From an uncultured Saprospiraceae bacterium (GTDB lineage: Bacteria > Bacteroidota > Bacteroidia > Chitinophagales > Saprospiraceae), in NCBI GenBank assembly GCA_937980645.1, contig CALJPQ010000022.1, positions 91,872 to 155,871 on the forward strand: a DNA stretch of 64,000 nucleotides, read 5' to 3'. Below the pieces are notes generated by a model, which was not told where the DNA came from, made no database searches, and saw nothing but the letters and a program-made list of their open reading frames with translations. Positions 43,526-52,960 of this stretch are shown in pieces. The position numbers and the translations under genes are program-made. The first letter of the stretch is position 1; the number at the start of each line of letters is the position of its first letter.

Positions 43526-45861
43526 TCGAGTGTGTAGCTGACGCCTACGCGCATCAGGCGTCGCGGTTGGGGGTTGTACAGCAAGTCGTCGGGTGTCTGG
43601 GTGGCGTCCATGCCGGCGTAGCGCCGGTTGAAGAGATTGCGCGCTTCGACGTAGGCGGAGAAGTAGTCGCTCAGGAAGAGGCGGAAGACGGCGTCTAAGG
43701 TGGCAAAGTTGGGCAGCGTTGCGGGTGCGTGGGTGCGCTGGTAAAGCGTTGGGTAAGCGACGGAGCTACTGCTTAAGGTGGCGCCGCGGAGGTAGAAGAG
43801 GTTCACCTCCCATTTTCGGCCGTAGGCCATCAGACGCAGTTGCGTCAGGCGGCGCGGGTAGTTGCGCACGTCGGGTAGGGTAGGGCGGTCGTCGGTGAGC
43901 CATTCCTGGCCGCGGCTGTATTGGAAGGCATACTCGGCGTGGAGGTTTATCTCGTTTTTGCCCAGTTCTTCGCGTTGTCGGCGGGCGTGGAACAATTGTC
44001 GGCCCAGGACGGCCTGGATACCCCACAGGCGCAGGGCGAGGTGGGGCGTTTGCCGGAAGCCGTAGCGCCAGCCGGCGTCGGTGGGTTCCAGATTCCCGTC
44101 GCGCATTAGCCGGTGGGCTTCCTGGTAGAAGGCTATGATTTCGGCCGAAAAGCCAGCGGGCTGGAAGCCCACGCCTGCTTCTGTGGCGCGCGTGCGTTCG
44201 GGCAGGCCCACGAGCATACCGTCGGCGATGAGGGGGCGGGCGTCCATGGGGCTGCTGATGCCAGGCCGGTAGGTGCGTGCCGCTCGGAAAGCCAGAGGGC
44301 GTTGGAAGCCCTCAGCGTAGGTCAGGCGTACCGACAGGCTGCTGTCGAAGGCGTGGCGTAAGGCCAGGCGTGGTGCCAGCAAGGGCGGCCCGTCGAGGGC
44401 TATTTGGAATGCCAGGCTGCCGAGCAAGAACGTCCGCCGTGTGCGCCATACTGCCTGAGCGAAGAGGTTAGCATCCAGAGTCGTCTGGTTTCCAGCGGGA
44501 ATAGGGAAATTGACGGGCGGGTCAGTTTCACCACCGACAGAAACGGTTACGGGCGTTCGGAAATAGCCCATGGGAGGCACCCCACTGGCCAGATTGGCCT
44601 GCAGGCCAGCGTCTATGTGGAGGCGTGCGGTAAGGGCGGTGTGCAGGCGCGACTCTAGGCGCAGGTCCACGCCGTTGGCGGCCATGTAGCGTTCCTCGTC
44701 GGCGTAGCGTTGGGTCAGGGCTTGCACCAGTTGGCGGCGCTCGTCATCGGTGTCGGGCATTTGGGTGGCGTATAGCGCCGTGCTCAGGCCGTCGAACACA
44801 GGTGTGAAGGCTGAAGAGCCTTGTACCGAGTAGCGCGTCAGCGACAGCAGGTGCGTAGTGGTCGTCCGCCGGCGCGTGCGTTGGAGGCTTGCGGCGAACG
44901 ACTCTATCTGTTCGGCTACGCGGTTCGAGGGGTTGGCATACGAAGCAGCCAATGGACTTAAGCCCAAGCTGCTGTGCTCGAAGCGGCTCATGCGGTGATA
45001 CTGAAAGCGGATGCCGCGCCAGGTGAAGTGTAGCCCCAGCAGGCGGCTTTCGTGCGGGATGACGGCAGTACGCGCCACAGAGTCGTCCGGCATGCGAGGG
45101 CGGTAGTTGGGCAGCAGGCGCAGAATGGAGGTGTCCAAACCGAAAGGCAAATAGCGAGCTGGTGTAAACAGCGCCTCATCGTAGTAGTAATCGGTGGACT
45201 CACGCACCGTGCTGCTGCCGTAAAGGCTGAAGCGGAAGCTGTTTTTGCCCTGGAACAGCTTGCCGCCCAGCGTCAGGTCGAGCCGATTAAAACCATAATT
45301 GCCCAACGATAAGTCGGCCTGCGTGTAGACCGGGCGCTCGCTTTCTTTCAAAATCAGGTTGATCACTGCCACACAGGCCCCATCGCCGTAAATGGCCGAT
45401 GCTGGCCCGATGAGCACCTCAACACGCTCGCACTGGCTCAGCGGCAATTGCGCCCCAATGGGCATGCCCGGCGCTGCGGAAGGACGTATGGGCACGTCAT
45501 TGATGAATACTCGTGTGTACGCATTGCCTCGAAGCCCACGCACTTGAAAGAGCTCGCCTTCTAGCGCGTTGCCCGGCTGCGACACGCGCACGCCCGGCAC
45601 GGCTCGCAGTACATCGCCCAGCGTAACAAAACCGTAGCGCGCAATTTCTTGTGCCGTAAACACCCACACCGTTTGCGGCACTTCCTCTACTCGCTCCAGC
45701 GAGCGTGTGGCAGATTGGGCTACCCGCTCTACCAAGTCGGTTCGTCGGGTCAGAATGTTGGTGTCCGAAAGCGCTTCGGGCACGAGGATAAAAACCGTAT
45801 CCGTCTGGCCAGCCATGTTACGGGCCAGAAGAAGCAGGCAACAACACACGAGCGCTCGCAT
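43522..45861 (-). CDS. TonB-dependent receptor
   Basis: A 779-residue outer membrane receptor. Signal peptide MRALVCCCLLLLARNMAGQ. The plug domain covers about residues 45-165 (VPQTVWVFTAQEIARYGF, LGDVLRAVPGVRVSQPGN, VEVLIGPASAIYGDGAC), followed by a 22-strand-type barrel with LDAVFRLFLSDYFSAYVEAR and RNLFNRRYAGMD near the end. No CarboxypepD_reg-like domain and no SusD partner are present, so it looks more like a siderophore/vitamin-type receptor than a polysaccharide SusC. ATG 45859-45861 starts the signal peptide. Ligand unknown. Confidence 0.9.
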   Translation of the reverse strand: MRALVCCCLLLLARNMAGQTDTVFILVPEALSDTNILTRRTDLVERVAQSATRSLERVEEVPQTVWVFTAQEIARYGFVTLGDVLRAVPGVRVSQPGNALEGELFQVRGLRGNAYTRVFINDVPIRPSAAPGMPIGAQLPLSQCERVEVLIGPASAIYGDGACVAVINLILKESERPVYTQADLSLGNYGFNRLDLTLGGKLFQGKNSFRFSLYGSSTVRESTDYYYDEALFTPARYLPFGLDTSILRLLPNYRPRMPDDSVARTAVIPHESRLLGLHFTWRGIRFQYHRMSRFEHSSLGLSPLAASYANPSNRVAEQIESFAASLQRTRRRTTTTHLLSLTRYSVQGSSAFTPVFDGLSTALYATQMPDTDDERRQLVQALTQRYADEERYMAANGVDLRLESRLHTALTARLHIDAGLQANLASGVPPMGYFRTPVTVSVGGETDPPVNFPIPAGNQTTLDANLFAQAVWRTRRTFLLGSLAFQIALDGPPLLAPRLALRHAFDSSLSVRLTYAEGFQRPLAFRAARTYRPGISSPMDARPLIADGMLVGLPERTRATEAGVGFQPAGFSAEIIAFYQEAHRLMRDGNLEPTDAGWRYGFRQTPHLALRLWGIQAVLGRQLFHARRQREELGKNEINLHAEYAFQYSRGQEWLTDDRPTLPDVRNYPRRLTQLRLMAYGRKWEVNLFYLRGATLSSSSVAYPTLYQRTHAPATLPNFATLDAVFRLFLSDYFSAYVEARNLFNRRYAGMDATQTPDDLLYNPQPRRLMRVGVSYTLD

Positions 45862-45956
45862 ACGAAGGGTGGGTGTTCGGATTTGCAGGGTCAAAAGAAC
45901 GAAAAAGGTGTGGGCCAGCAACGACCGGGCACTCGGAAGGCCGCCCGCGCAATATG

Positions 45957-45992
45957 AAAAAAGCCTCACCGGGGGCAATCCAGCGAGGCTTT
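45957..45992 (-). terminator. Terminator upstream of TonB receptor gene
   Basis: On the minus strand AAAGCCTC (45985-45992) pairs with GAGGCTTT (45960-45967), and the run continues into T through 45957. It lies about 20 bases past the stop of the 46013-47359 gene, separating it from the TonB receptor. Confidence 0.75.
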
Positions 45993-46012
45993 CTGCGGTA
46001 AGATGCAAAGGG

Positions 46013-47359
46013 CTACCCCGAAATCTTGACGTTCGGTGGGCAGGTCGGGCAGTAGCACGGCGGCGTGATTGTTACTGTAGTCATCTCAGATGGCACCGTG
46101 AATTCACACAGGTCGAACAGCCCCAGACGGCCCGTGTCGTCAGGCAGGGCGAGCTTGAGCTCTACGTTTTGCGGCCGGTCAATTTTGCGCACGGAGAACA
46201 CCAATGGCTGGCCTGCCGGCGGGATGGGCATGTTGGTCAGCTGGCCATCTATGTACACTTGGATGCGGCTTCGATAGCGGTCGAGGCCTTTGTCGAGGTT
46301 GACATATACCAGCACGTCGCGGCATTCGCAGGCAGCGGTGAGTTCGAGCACTGGCCTATCGGTGCGGCCGCTGGCCTGACATTCGCAGTTAGCGTCGCCT
46401 ACGCGCACGCTGATGGGCTGGTTGTTTTGCTTTGCCCAGAAGACAATCTGGGTGCCATTGCCCTCTAAGTTGTAGTCTTTTTGGCGCTTTTCGTTGACGT
46501 ACACCCACGGATTGTCTAAGCGCCGCGGCAGCGTAACGATTACTTTGGTGGACTTAGCCGATCCGGCTGCTGCCGAAGCAGACATTCTCGACTGTCCTTC
46601 GCCGGGCGGCACACTGCTCGCGCGAGGCTGAGGCGTTGGCGCGGGAGAGGCACCACCGAAATAGCTGGCTGGTGCCAGGCCTCTATGTTGTGCCGCAGCA
46701 CCACCGTAGGGCTGTGTGGTCAGGGTAGCACCTCTGCCCACGCGGCCATTGTAAGCGTATGTGGTAGGGGAAAGGCCGCCTGCATTGGGATCAACAATGC
46801 GGAAGGTGTGTTCGCGCGTCGTCTCGCAGAAGGGAATGACGTAGCGGTGATATCCTGTGCGAGTGCCTTTGAGCACGTACTTTTCATCCACGACGACTAA
46901 GATGGTGTCCACGTCCAGCGGTACGTCTAAGTACGTGCGGCAGTTGGTTACCGGTGCTGTGCGTGGCTCGCCGGTGCGGTCGTTGTGAATCTGATACAGT
47001 TCCAGCGGTACGAACATTTCGCCCTGTCGAACGGTGCCAATGAAGTCCAGTTCGCCGTCTTCGACGATGAGCGTCTTGGGCAGTTCTATGTCGCGCGTAT
47101 TCACCTTAACCTTGATTATGCGCCGGTCAGCAGGCATGACCTCATAGGTCATCTCGCCGGTGAAAAAGAGGACAGGGGCAACAAACTCATGGTCTGTGGC
47201 AAAGGCGAACTTAAGCTCTTGCTCCTCCTCCAAACTGTTGTAAAACCATATGCCTCCGGGCAATAGGGCGGTTAATAGAAGCAATAAGAGCAGCCCAATG
47301 TCCCGACGTGAGCGTTTCTGAGGTGCTGAGCTAGGTAGAGTAATGCGGCGATTTTCCAT
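46013..47359 (-). CDS. Anchored protein of unknown function with Cys-rich end
   Basis: I do not recognise a family. The 448-residue protein starts MENRRITLPSSAPQKRSRRD and has one transmembrane helix at about residues 22-42 (IGLLLLLLLTALLPGGIWFY) with basic residues before it, so most of the protein faces the periplasm. Two beta-rich regions (about 45-215 and 295-440) flank a Pro/Ala/Gly/Ser linker (GGASPAPTPQPRASSVPPGE). Cysteines cluster as CECQASG, ACECRD and the final CYCPTCPPNVKISG, suggesting metal binding or disulfides. ATG 47357-47359 was chosen as the only start that puts the basic stretch before the helix. It ends at a strong terminator. Confidence 0.65.
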   Translation of the reverse strand: MENRRITLPSSAPQKRSRRDIGLLLLLLLTALLPGGIWFYNSLEEEQELKFAFATDHEFVAPVLFFTGEMTYEVMPADRRIIKVKVNTRDIELPKTLIVEDGELDFIGTVRQGEMFVPLELYQIHNDRTGEPRTAPVTNCRTYLDVPLDVDTILVVVDEKYVLKGTRTGYHRYVIPFCETTREHTFRIVDPNAGGLSPTTYAYNGRVGRGATLTTQPYGGAAAQHRGLAPASYFGGASPAPTPQPRASSVPPGEGQSRMSASAAAGSAKSTKVIVTLPRRLDNPWVYVNEKRQKDYNLEGNGTQIVFWAKQNNQPISVRVGDANCECQASGRTDRPVLELTAACECRDVLVYVNLDKGLDRYRSRIQVYIDGQLTNMPIPPAGQPLVFSVRKIDRPQNVELKLALPDDTGRLGLFDLCEFTVPSEMTTVTITPPCYCPTCPPNVKISG

Positions 47360-47477
47360 AAAATAAAGTAGTGGCAAAAAGGTTGCGGGTTTGCTTTGGG
47401 CATGTAAAGGTAAGCAAAATACATATCTTTTTAAGAAAATTTGCCTATAAGTGCCCTCCGCCTTACCTACGCAAGTT

Positions 47478-48521
47478 TTAATAGAAAATAATCTCAGTGG
47501 CCCCGTAGCCGTACTTGCGGTGATATTCGTTTTTGAACTTCCATACCGCTGGATGGCGTTGGAGTTCTTCAGCAATGGCCTCGCGTAGTTTTCCTTCGCC
47601 GACGCCGTGAATGATGAACACGCGGGGAATACCCAAACGTATGGCTTTGTCCAAGAAGTTCCGAAAGTGCGCCAACTGGAGGTGCAGGATTTGTCTGGGG
47701 TCGAGTTTTTCGTAGTTGGGCAGGAGTTTTTCGGCGTGCAGGTCTATTTCGTTGCTGAATTGGGCCACTTCGGCCACGTTGTATGGGTCAATTGGGCGTA
47801 CGTTCGGATGGGCCGGGGTGGAGGGTTTTCGCGTGTGTTGGCGGGCGAGTTCGCGCAGGTCGGTTTCGCTACGCCTGGGTGGAGGGGCGGTCAGTTTTTC
47901 CAACAGGACAAGGCGATGTGCCTCTACGCCCAGAATGGGCACGGCTTGGCGGGCGTTGAAGAACGTTTTAGGCCGAATGCGCACCAGTCGCTCCACGGGC
48001 GCCTCGAGGCCTTCGGTGCTGACGCGGCGGCAGGTTAGGCAAGCCTCAGGGTGGTCGCTCAGGTCGTCGGCGAGCATAGTGCCCAGTTCCAGGGCAGTAG
48101 CAGCGCCTATTTTTCCTTCCGCCTCGAGTACGACGCGCGCATCGGTGTCGAGGACCATCTCGAACACTCCTTCCTGGTCGGTGTCGTTGAGCAGCCACAC
48201 CGTGTAGCGGGATACCGAGCCGTCGCGTCCGGGCATCGGCTCGAAGACCAACGAGATGCCCTGCGGGTTTGCTATAGCCTGAGCGCTGGTGATTTGGCGC
48301 CGCGGCGGTGCCTCCGGCGGCCGAGATGAGGCTTTTACGCTGGGGGCCTGTGGTTTCGAGGGCGCTGCAGGCGGTAACAGGTCTTCCTCGAACGCCGGGA
48401 TTTCCACATCCGGCGCGTCTTCTAAGCGCACCATCAGCGTATTGTCATCTATGCGGCTCACGACCACAGCTTTATCGCCCGTGTAGCGAAGCCTGACTCT
48501 CGTGCCTGGCACCAACAGCAT
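47478..48521 (-). CDS. DUF2027/Smr domain protein
   Basis: A 347-residue protein with an N-terminal small barrel (LLVPGTRVRLRYTGDKAVVV), a central DUF2027 region (YTVWLLNDTDQEGVFEMVLD) and a C-terminal Smr domain (NEIDLHAEKLLPNYEKL, RVFIIHGVGEGKLREAIAEE, YGYGATEIIFY). The Smr motif HGxGxG is intact as HGVGEG. Smr domains bind or nick branched DNA or RNA; in Bacteroidota this protein's role is unknown. ATG 48519-48521 follows a TACTTTTG box by 38 bases; the frame continues upstream, but those residues are antisense-like and precede the promoter. Confidence 0.88.
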   Translation of the reverse strand: MLLVPGTRVRLRYTGDKAVVVSRIDDNTLMVRLEDAPDVEIPAFEEDLLPPAAPSKPQAPSVKASSRPPEAPPRRQITSAQAIANPQGISLVFEPMPGRDGSVSRYTVWLLNDTDQEGVFEMVLDTDARVVLEAEGKIGAATALELGTMLADDLSDHPEACLTCRRVSTEGLEAPVERLVRIRPKTFFNARQAVPILGVEAHRLVLLEKLTAPPPRRSETDLRELARQHTRKPSTPAHPNVRPIDPYNVAEVAQFSNEIDLHAEKLLPNYEKLDPRQILHLQLAHFRNFLDKAIRLGIPRVFIIHGVGEGKLREAIAEELQRHPAVWKFKNEYHRKYGYGATEIIFY

Positions 48522-48559
48522 AGCGGTGGGTATTGTGTATTTTTTTAAGAAAACACCTG

Positions 48560-48567
48560 CAAAAGTA
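48560..48567 (-). promoter_or_regulatory. -7 box for DUF2027/Smr gene
   Basis: TACTTTTG on the minus strand, 38 bases before the ATG, lies between the DUF2256 stop and the Smr gene, giving the latter its own promoter. Confidence 0.5.
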
Positions 48568-48582
48568 GCGCCACCAGCGGCT

Positions 48583-48762
48583 TTAAGGCGAGGGCTTATG
48601 CGGTGGCGTCTGGCTCTTGCCGGTATTCTTGTGGCGTCGACAGCGGTCGCTGCAATAGCGCACCTCGTCCCAGCAGCGCTCCCACTTCTTGCGCCAGGCG
48701 AAGGGGCGCCCACAGACCTGACAGACCTTTTGCGGCAAATTTGCTTTGTCGGGCTTCTTCAT
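48583..48762 (-). CDS. DUF2256 zinc-ribbon-like protein
   Basis: A 59-residue gene that is easy to miss because of its size. Translation gives [20 protein letters not shown], then [20 protein letters not shown] and CRRHKNTG. This is the DUF2256 pattern, with paired cysteines CxxC (residues 14 and 17) and CxxxC (37 and 41) likely to bind zinc, plus Cys30. DUF2256 proteins are about 50-60 residues and their function is unknown; nucleic-acid or protein binding is a guess. It is read in the same direction as the Smr gene, whose -7 box lies between the two. Confidence 0.88.
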   Translation of the reverse strand: MKKPDKANLPQKVCQVCGRPFAWRKKWERCWDEVRYCSDRCRRHKNTGKSQTPPHKPSP

Positions 48763-48769
48763 TTTTGTT

Positions 48770-48862
48770 TTTTAGCTGCTAATGGGCTTTTTTTACCACA
48801 AAGGCACGAAGGCTTTTAGCCGCTAATGCACGCGTGAATTCTACCACTAAGGCACGAAGAAG
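48770..48862. repeat. Duplicated TTTTAGCYGCTAATG/ACCACNAAGGCACGAAG unit
   Basis: TTTTAGCTGCTAATGGGC (from 48770) and TTTTAGCCGCTAATGCAC (from 48814) are near-copies. Each is followed by ACCACAAAGGCACGAAGG (48795-48812) or ACCACTAAGGCACGAAG (48843-48859), giving two units about 44-48 bases apart. Complements of the second motif occur at 34697-34713 and 54111-54130. The rest of 48863-49175 shows no gene. Confidence 0.7.
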
Positions 48863-49175
48863 TTCACTAAAGCAGCTGGATTTTTTTAGAGGAGAGGGTA
48901 GGGGTAAGGCGCATCCTGTTTCTGTGTCTGGCATTCAGGCGAAAACCCTCGCCTTTTTGAAAGCCGAAAGGCTATTTTTTATGGGTAAAATGGCACTCGA
49001 CTGAATGCTTCAAAGAGTGGCATAGTCTCAGGCTTTTCGGTCGTATGCCTTGGCGCTCCTTTTCGTTGCAGTATGTTAAATTTTTGCTTGCTTCTCCGGA
49101 AGCATTACAGAAATGCCGCTTTTCCTGATTTTTGAACGTGAAAACGCTTTTGTTTCACCAAATCTCTTTTTCAAC

Positions 49176-49838
49176 ATGCGTGTACTTATTCTTTTCCTGA
49201 TGGCTTTTGTAGGGTGGCAATGCAAACAGACGCCTAAGGCACCAGCAGCGGCCGAGTCGGCCCCGCCTGCCATAACCACACTGCGCGGTCATTTTAGCAT
49301 GACCGACCAGGGGGCTGTGCTCCGCGCCTGCCCCGATGGTAAAAGTTATCGCATCAGCGATGCCTCCGGTCAATTAGACTCGTTGTATGAGCAGGTCTGT
49401 ATGCCGGCCCCCATACCGGGTGAGGCCGTCTATGCCGTCCTGACGGGTGTGCTATCCGATGATGGTCAGACGCTCTCGGTGCAGCGCGCCGATACCCTGA
49501 CCTCCAAAGGCCCCAGAAACGCCTGTTTGGGTTGGGAGTTCTGGGTCTCAGGCACGGAGCCTTTCTGGAGCCTCCAGATTTCAGAGGCCGAAGGCGGCCT
49601 GTTTTTCAAAGACATTGGCCAGGAGGAAGGGCGGGCTTTTGCCTGGAAAGCCCCCAAAACCGACGGCAAAAGCACGTGGACTTACGAAAGCGACGACCTG
49701 AAAGTCGTCATCAAAAAGGCCGAATGCAGCGATGGCATGTCGGAACTGAAGTACAGCTACAGCGCCGAACTGACCATTGCCGGTCGTAAACTGCGCGGCT
49801 GCGCCATCCGAAGCGGCGAACCCATGCCCACCGAGTAG
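49176..49838 (+). CDS. COG3650-like lipoprotein with NlpE-like N-terminal region
   Basis: A 220-residue lipoprotein (MRVLILFLMAFVGWQCKQ, lipobox Cys about residue 16). The N-terminal half (GHFSMTDQGAVLRACPDGKS, AVLTGVLSDDGQT) resembles an NlpE/OB-type domain with a Cys-containing loop. The C-terminal half has the COG3650 pattern GTEPFWSLQISEAEGGLFF, CSDGMSELKYSYSAELTIAG and RKLRGCAI, in which two cysteines may pair. Function is unknown; envelope stress sensing or metal handling is possible by analogy with NlpE. ATG 49176 starts the signal peptide. Confidence 0.78.
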   Translation: MRVLILFLMAFVGWQCKQTPKAPAAAESAPPAITTLRGHFSMTDQGAVLRACPDGKSYRISDASGQLDSLYEQVCMPAPIPGEAVYAVLTGVLSDDGQTLSVQRADTLTSKGPRNACLGWEFWVSGTEPFWSLQISEAEGGLFFKDIGQEEGRAFAWKAPKTDGKSTWTYESDDLKVVIKKAECSDGMSELKYSYSAELTIAGRKLRGCAIRSGEPMPTE

Positions 49839-49850
49839 CGGCCAGGTAGC

Positions 49851-49893
49851 GGCTAAACTTGCTTAGCCCCCGTACCCGCCAAACTTGTTTGGC
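49851..49893. repeat. Two GGCYAAAC-type palindromes after lipoprotein gene
   Basis: GGCTAAAC-TT-GCTTAGCC (49851-49868, one mismatch) sits in the phrase TAGCGGCTAAACTTG, as in the post-stop context at 42031. GCCAAAC-TT-GTTTGGC (49878-49893) is perfect. Confidence 0.7.
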
Positions 49894-49898
49894 CACCT

Positions 49899-49950
49899 AA
49901 AAAACAAGCGCCGCCCACCACGTCTTTGGCAGGCAGCGCTTGTTTCTTTT
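49899..49950. terminator. Bidirectional terminator between COG3650 lipoprotein and hppA
   Basis: AACAAGCGC (49903-49911) pairs with GCGCTTGTT (49936-49944), extended by partial GCC/GGC pairing. It is flanked by an A-run on the left and a T-run on the right, so it can end transcription from either side. Confidence 0.75.
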
Positions 49951-49967
49951 CATCATCTTTTCAAATC

Positions 49968-52235
49968 TTACTGCTTTTCCGCCCTCAACGTCGAGGCCGG
50001 TGCTATGGTCGGCTGGGTTTGCTCTGCCGAAGAGATGCGCGGCTGTTCGTGGCGTGCTGGGGGTTGCGTGTTGCCCATTTCGCTGCTCGTGTGGCCGCCC
50101 AGGATGGGTGCGATGGCCAGACCCATCAGGCAGGTCAGTTTGATGAGGATGTTCATCGAGGGACCGGAGGTATCTTTGAACGGGTCGCCTACGGTGTCGC
50201 CGGTAACGGCGGCTTTGTGTGGGTCGGAGCCTTTGTAGTAGACCTGGCCATTGATTTCGACGCCTTTCTCAAAGCTCTTTTTGGCGTTGTCCCAGGCGCC
50301 GCCGGCGTTTGATTGAAAGAGCGCCCACAGTACGCCGCTGACGGTTACGCCGGCCATGTAGCCGCCTAAGGCTTCGGCACCCATAAGGAAGCCGATGGCG
50401 ATGGGGGTAGCGATGGCGATGATGCCTGGGGGCAGCATCTCGCGCAGGGCAGCGCGGGTAGAGATTTCTACGCAGCGTCCGTATTCGGCTTTGCCTTCGC
50501 CTTCGAGCAGGCCCGGTATTTCGCGGAACTGGCGGCGTACTTCATTGACCATATCCATGGCGGCGCGGCCTACGCTTTGCATGGCTAAGGCCGAGAACAC
50601 GACCGGCACCATGCCACCCAGGAACAGGGCGGCCAGCACGTCGGCTTTGAAGATGTTGATACCGGCGATGCCTGTGAAGTCCACATAGGCAGCGAACAGG
50701 CCCAGCGCCGTGAGGGCGGCAGAGGCGATGGCAAAGCCCTTGCCGATGGCCGCGGTGGTGTTGCCTACGGCGTCAAGGATGTCGGTGCGTTGGCGCACTT
50801 CTTTGGGCAGCTCGCTCATTTCGGCGATGCCGCCGGCGTTGTCGGCGATGGGGCCAAAGGCGTCAATGGCCAATTGCATGGCGGTGGTGGCCATCATAGC
50901 CGAGGCGGCGATGGCTACGCCGTAGAAGCCCGCCAGCGAGTAAGCGCCCCAGATGGCCAATGCAAACATGACGATGGGCATCCATGTCGAGAGCATGCCG
51001 GTGGCCAGGCCAGCAATGATGTTGGTAGCGTGGCCTGTGCCCGATTGTTTCACGATGCTTTCGACGGGCTTTTTGCCCATACCTGTATAGTACTCAGTGA
51101 TGGCCGAGATGAGCGCGCCCACGATGAGGCCGATGACCACGGCATAAAATACATAGGTGTTGCTGACCTCGCGCGGGCCGACGCCGAAGAAGTTCATCGT
51201 CATCGTGTCAGGCAGCATCCAGTGGATGACCGGATAGCAGGCAATGCCGGTGAGGATGATGCTCGTCCAGTTGCCGAGGTTGAGGGCGTTCTGCACCGTG
51301 CCAGCGGTAGCGTTGGCGTCGTCTTTGACGCGCACTAAGTTCATGCCGACCATCGAGAAGAGGATGCCCAAGCCGGCGATGAAGATGGGCAGCAGGATGG
51401 GGCCGATGCCGCCGAAGGGGTCGTTGATGCCGCCGGAGTCGCGGATGACGGAGTTGCCCAGCACCATGGCGGCCAGCATGGTGGCCACGTAAGAGCCGAA
51501 CAGGTCGGCGCCCATGCCGGCCACGTCGCCCACGTTATCGCCCACATTGTCGGCGATGACGGCCGGGTTGCGCGGGTCGTCCTCAGGGATGCCGGCTTCT
51601 ACTTTGCCCACCAGGTCAGCGCCTACGTCGGCTGCTTTGGTGTAGATGCCGCCGCCCACACGTGCAAACAGTGCGATGGACTCAGCGCCCAGTGAAAAGC
51701 CCGCCAGCACTTCCAGAATGCGCGACATGACGACCGGGCCACCGGCGGCGTAGTTGCCGTCCATGAAATAGCGGAAGAAAATAGCAAATAGCGCGCTTAG
51801 ACCCAGCACTGCCAGACCCGCCACCCCCAAGCCCATTACCGAGCCACCATTAAACGACACCTTGAGCGCCTGCGCCAGACTAGTGCGCGCCGCTTGAGTA
51901 GTGCGCACGTTGGCTTTCGTGGCGATGCGCATGCCGGCAAAGCCCGCCAGCACCGAAAAAGCCGCACCGATGACAAAGGCCACGACAATGAGTGGGTGGC
52001 TGGTAGTTACTACGGTGCTTTGCCAGCCCAGCAAGGCGCCTGCTACCAGCACGTAGATGGCCAGCACACGGTATTCAGCCTTCAAAAAGGCCATGGCGCC
52101 GTCGGCAATGTGGTGCGCGATGGCTTGCATACGTGACTCGCCAGCGTCTTGTTTCTTAACCCAAGCCTGCAGCACCAACATGTACAGCAGGCCAGCTATG
52201 CCAAAAAGGGGCAGTAGGTAAACTAAAGCGTCCAT
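49968..52235 (-). CDS. hppA: Membrane-bound pyrophosphatase (ion pump), K+-dependent type
   Basis: A 755-residue polytopic pump with about 16 transmembrane helices. The catalytic loop [20 protein letters not shown], then [20 protein letters not shown], is intact. The stretch [13 protein letters not shown] (about residues 491-503) has Ala-Ala-Ile-Gly where K+-independent enzymes have a Lys, so this is the K+-dependent group. That group includes Na+ and dual Na+/H+ pumps; the pumped ion cannot be read safely by eye. It converts pyrophosphate energy into an ion gradient. The C-terminal tail of about 35 residues is longer than usual. A TACTTTTG box lies 61 bases upstream. Confidence 0.94.
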   Translation of the reverse strand: MDALVYLLPLFGIAGLLYMLVLQAWVKKQDAGESRMQAIAHHIADGAMAFLKAEYRVLAIYVLVAGALLGWQSTVVTTSHPLIVVAFVIGAAFSVLAGFAGMRIATKANVRTTQAARTSLAQALKVSFNGGSVMGLGVAGLAVLGLSALFAIFFRYFMDGNYAAGGPVVMSRILEVLAGFSLGAESIALFARVGGGIYTKAADVGADLVGKVEAGIPEDDPRNPAVIADNVGDNVGDVAGMGADLFGSYVATMLAAMVLGNSVIRDSGGINDPFGGIGPILLPIFIAGLGILFSMVGMNLVRVKDDANATAGTVQNALNLGNWTSIILTGIACYPVIHWMLPDTMTMNFFGVGPREVSNTYVFYAVVIGLIVGALISAITEYYTGMGKKPVESIVKQSGTGHATNIIAGLATGMLSTWMPIVMFALAIWGAYSLAGFYGVAIAASAMMATTAMQLAIDAFGPIADNAGGIAEMSELPKEVRQRTDILDAVGNTTAAIGKGFAIASAALTALGLFAAYVDFTGIAGINIFKADVLAALFLGGMVPVVFSALAMQSVGRAAMDMVNEVRRQFREIPGLLEGEGKAEYGRCVEISTRAALREMLPPGIIAIATPIAIGFLMGAEALGGYMAGVTVSGVLWALFQSNAGGAWDNAKKSFEKGVEINGQVYYKGSDPHKAAVTGDTVGDPFKDTSGPSMNILIKLTCLMGLAIAPILGGHTSSEMGNTQPPARHEQPRISSAEQTQPTIAPASTLRAEKQ

Positions 52236-52296
52236 CGTGTTTTGTTTTGCTTTCTACGATATCGGTGAGTTTTTCCTAAAAAATCGAAAAGAGACG

Positions 52297-52304
52297 CAAA
52301 AGTA
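52297..52304 (-). promoter_or_regulatory. -7 box for hppA
   Basis: TACTTTTG on the minus strand, an exact TAnnTTTG match, 61 bases before the hppA start. Confidence 0.5.
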
Positions 52305-52387
52305 GGCAAATTTCTTTTCGGACGGCGCATGCAATGGCCATTTGCGCAGAATAATGGGCGGCGGGGGTGTCAGAAGGTCACTGCAAA

Positions 52388-52960
52388 TCAGGGCTGGGCG
52401 GCGTCCGTAGCAGGTGGCGTTTCAGAGCCTTCTGCCGGCGTCAGGTGAGGCAAATAATGCGTTCGCAGGGTGTCGAGGTGGTGCAGGTGATGGCCGGCGA
52501 TAATGTAAAAAAGTGCGCGCGGTGTCGAGCGCAAGCCGCTGGCGATGCCCGGAAAGCGCGCCTGCGTTTCGGTGCATTGCCGCAGCAGGAAGAGGGTGTT
52601 GTCGCGCACGGCTTTCCACTCTTGCAACAGGTCTTTGAGGGTGCGGGCGGAGACGTCCACCCCTTCCATCCAGAATACCGGGTTGAAGCCCGGCAGGGCG
52701 ATGCGGTCGCCGCGCATGAACGACAGGATGCGGAAGGCCATCACGCGCTCAAAGTCTATGAGGTGAATGAGCACCTGCTTAAGCGTCCATTTGTCGGGCG
52801 CGTATCGGTAGTCGCCGGCGCTTTCGGGCAAGTTACGCAGGAGTCGTTGTGTGTCGGCGAAGGTGCGCTTCAGCAGCGTCTGCGCCCCTGTGCGCGGAGG
52901 CAGCCGCTTCAAATACTGCTCGTGCAGAGGAGCATACTCGCCTTTTTTAGGGCGTTTCAT
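52388..52960 (-). CDS. DinB family protein
   Basis: A 190-residue DinB/YfiT-like four-helix protein. Metal-type histidines occur in QVLIHLIDFERVMAFRIL and in IIAGHHLHHLDTLRTHYL, matching the three-His site of the family. The sequence also has WTLKQVLIH, the usual entry to the first His. Family members include bacillithiol and mycothiol transferases; the substrate here is unknown. Its ATG overlaps the stop of the upstream membrane protein by four bases (ATGA), so the two are translationally coupled. Confidence 0.85.
   Translation of the reverse strand: MKRPKKGEYAPLHEQYLKRLPPRTGAQTLLKRTFADTQRLLRNLPESAGDYRYAPDKWTLKQVLIHLIDFERVMAFRILSFMRGDRIALPGFNPVFWMEGVDVSARTLKDLLQEWKAVRDNTLFLLRQCTETQARFPGIASGLRSTPRALFYIIAGHHLHHLDTLRTHYLPHLTPAEGSETPPATDAAQP

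Noticed and set aside
48502..48819. 105-codon plus-strand frame with hydrophobic stretches
   Set aside because: It is antisense to the DUF2256 gene, whose cysteine pattern and length are far more convincing.
48959..48980. AGCC-GAAA-GGCT hairpin followed by T-run
   Set aside because: The stem is only four base pairs and no gene ends near it on that strand, so support as a terminator is too weak.
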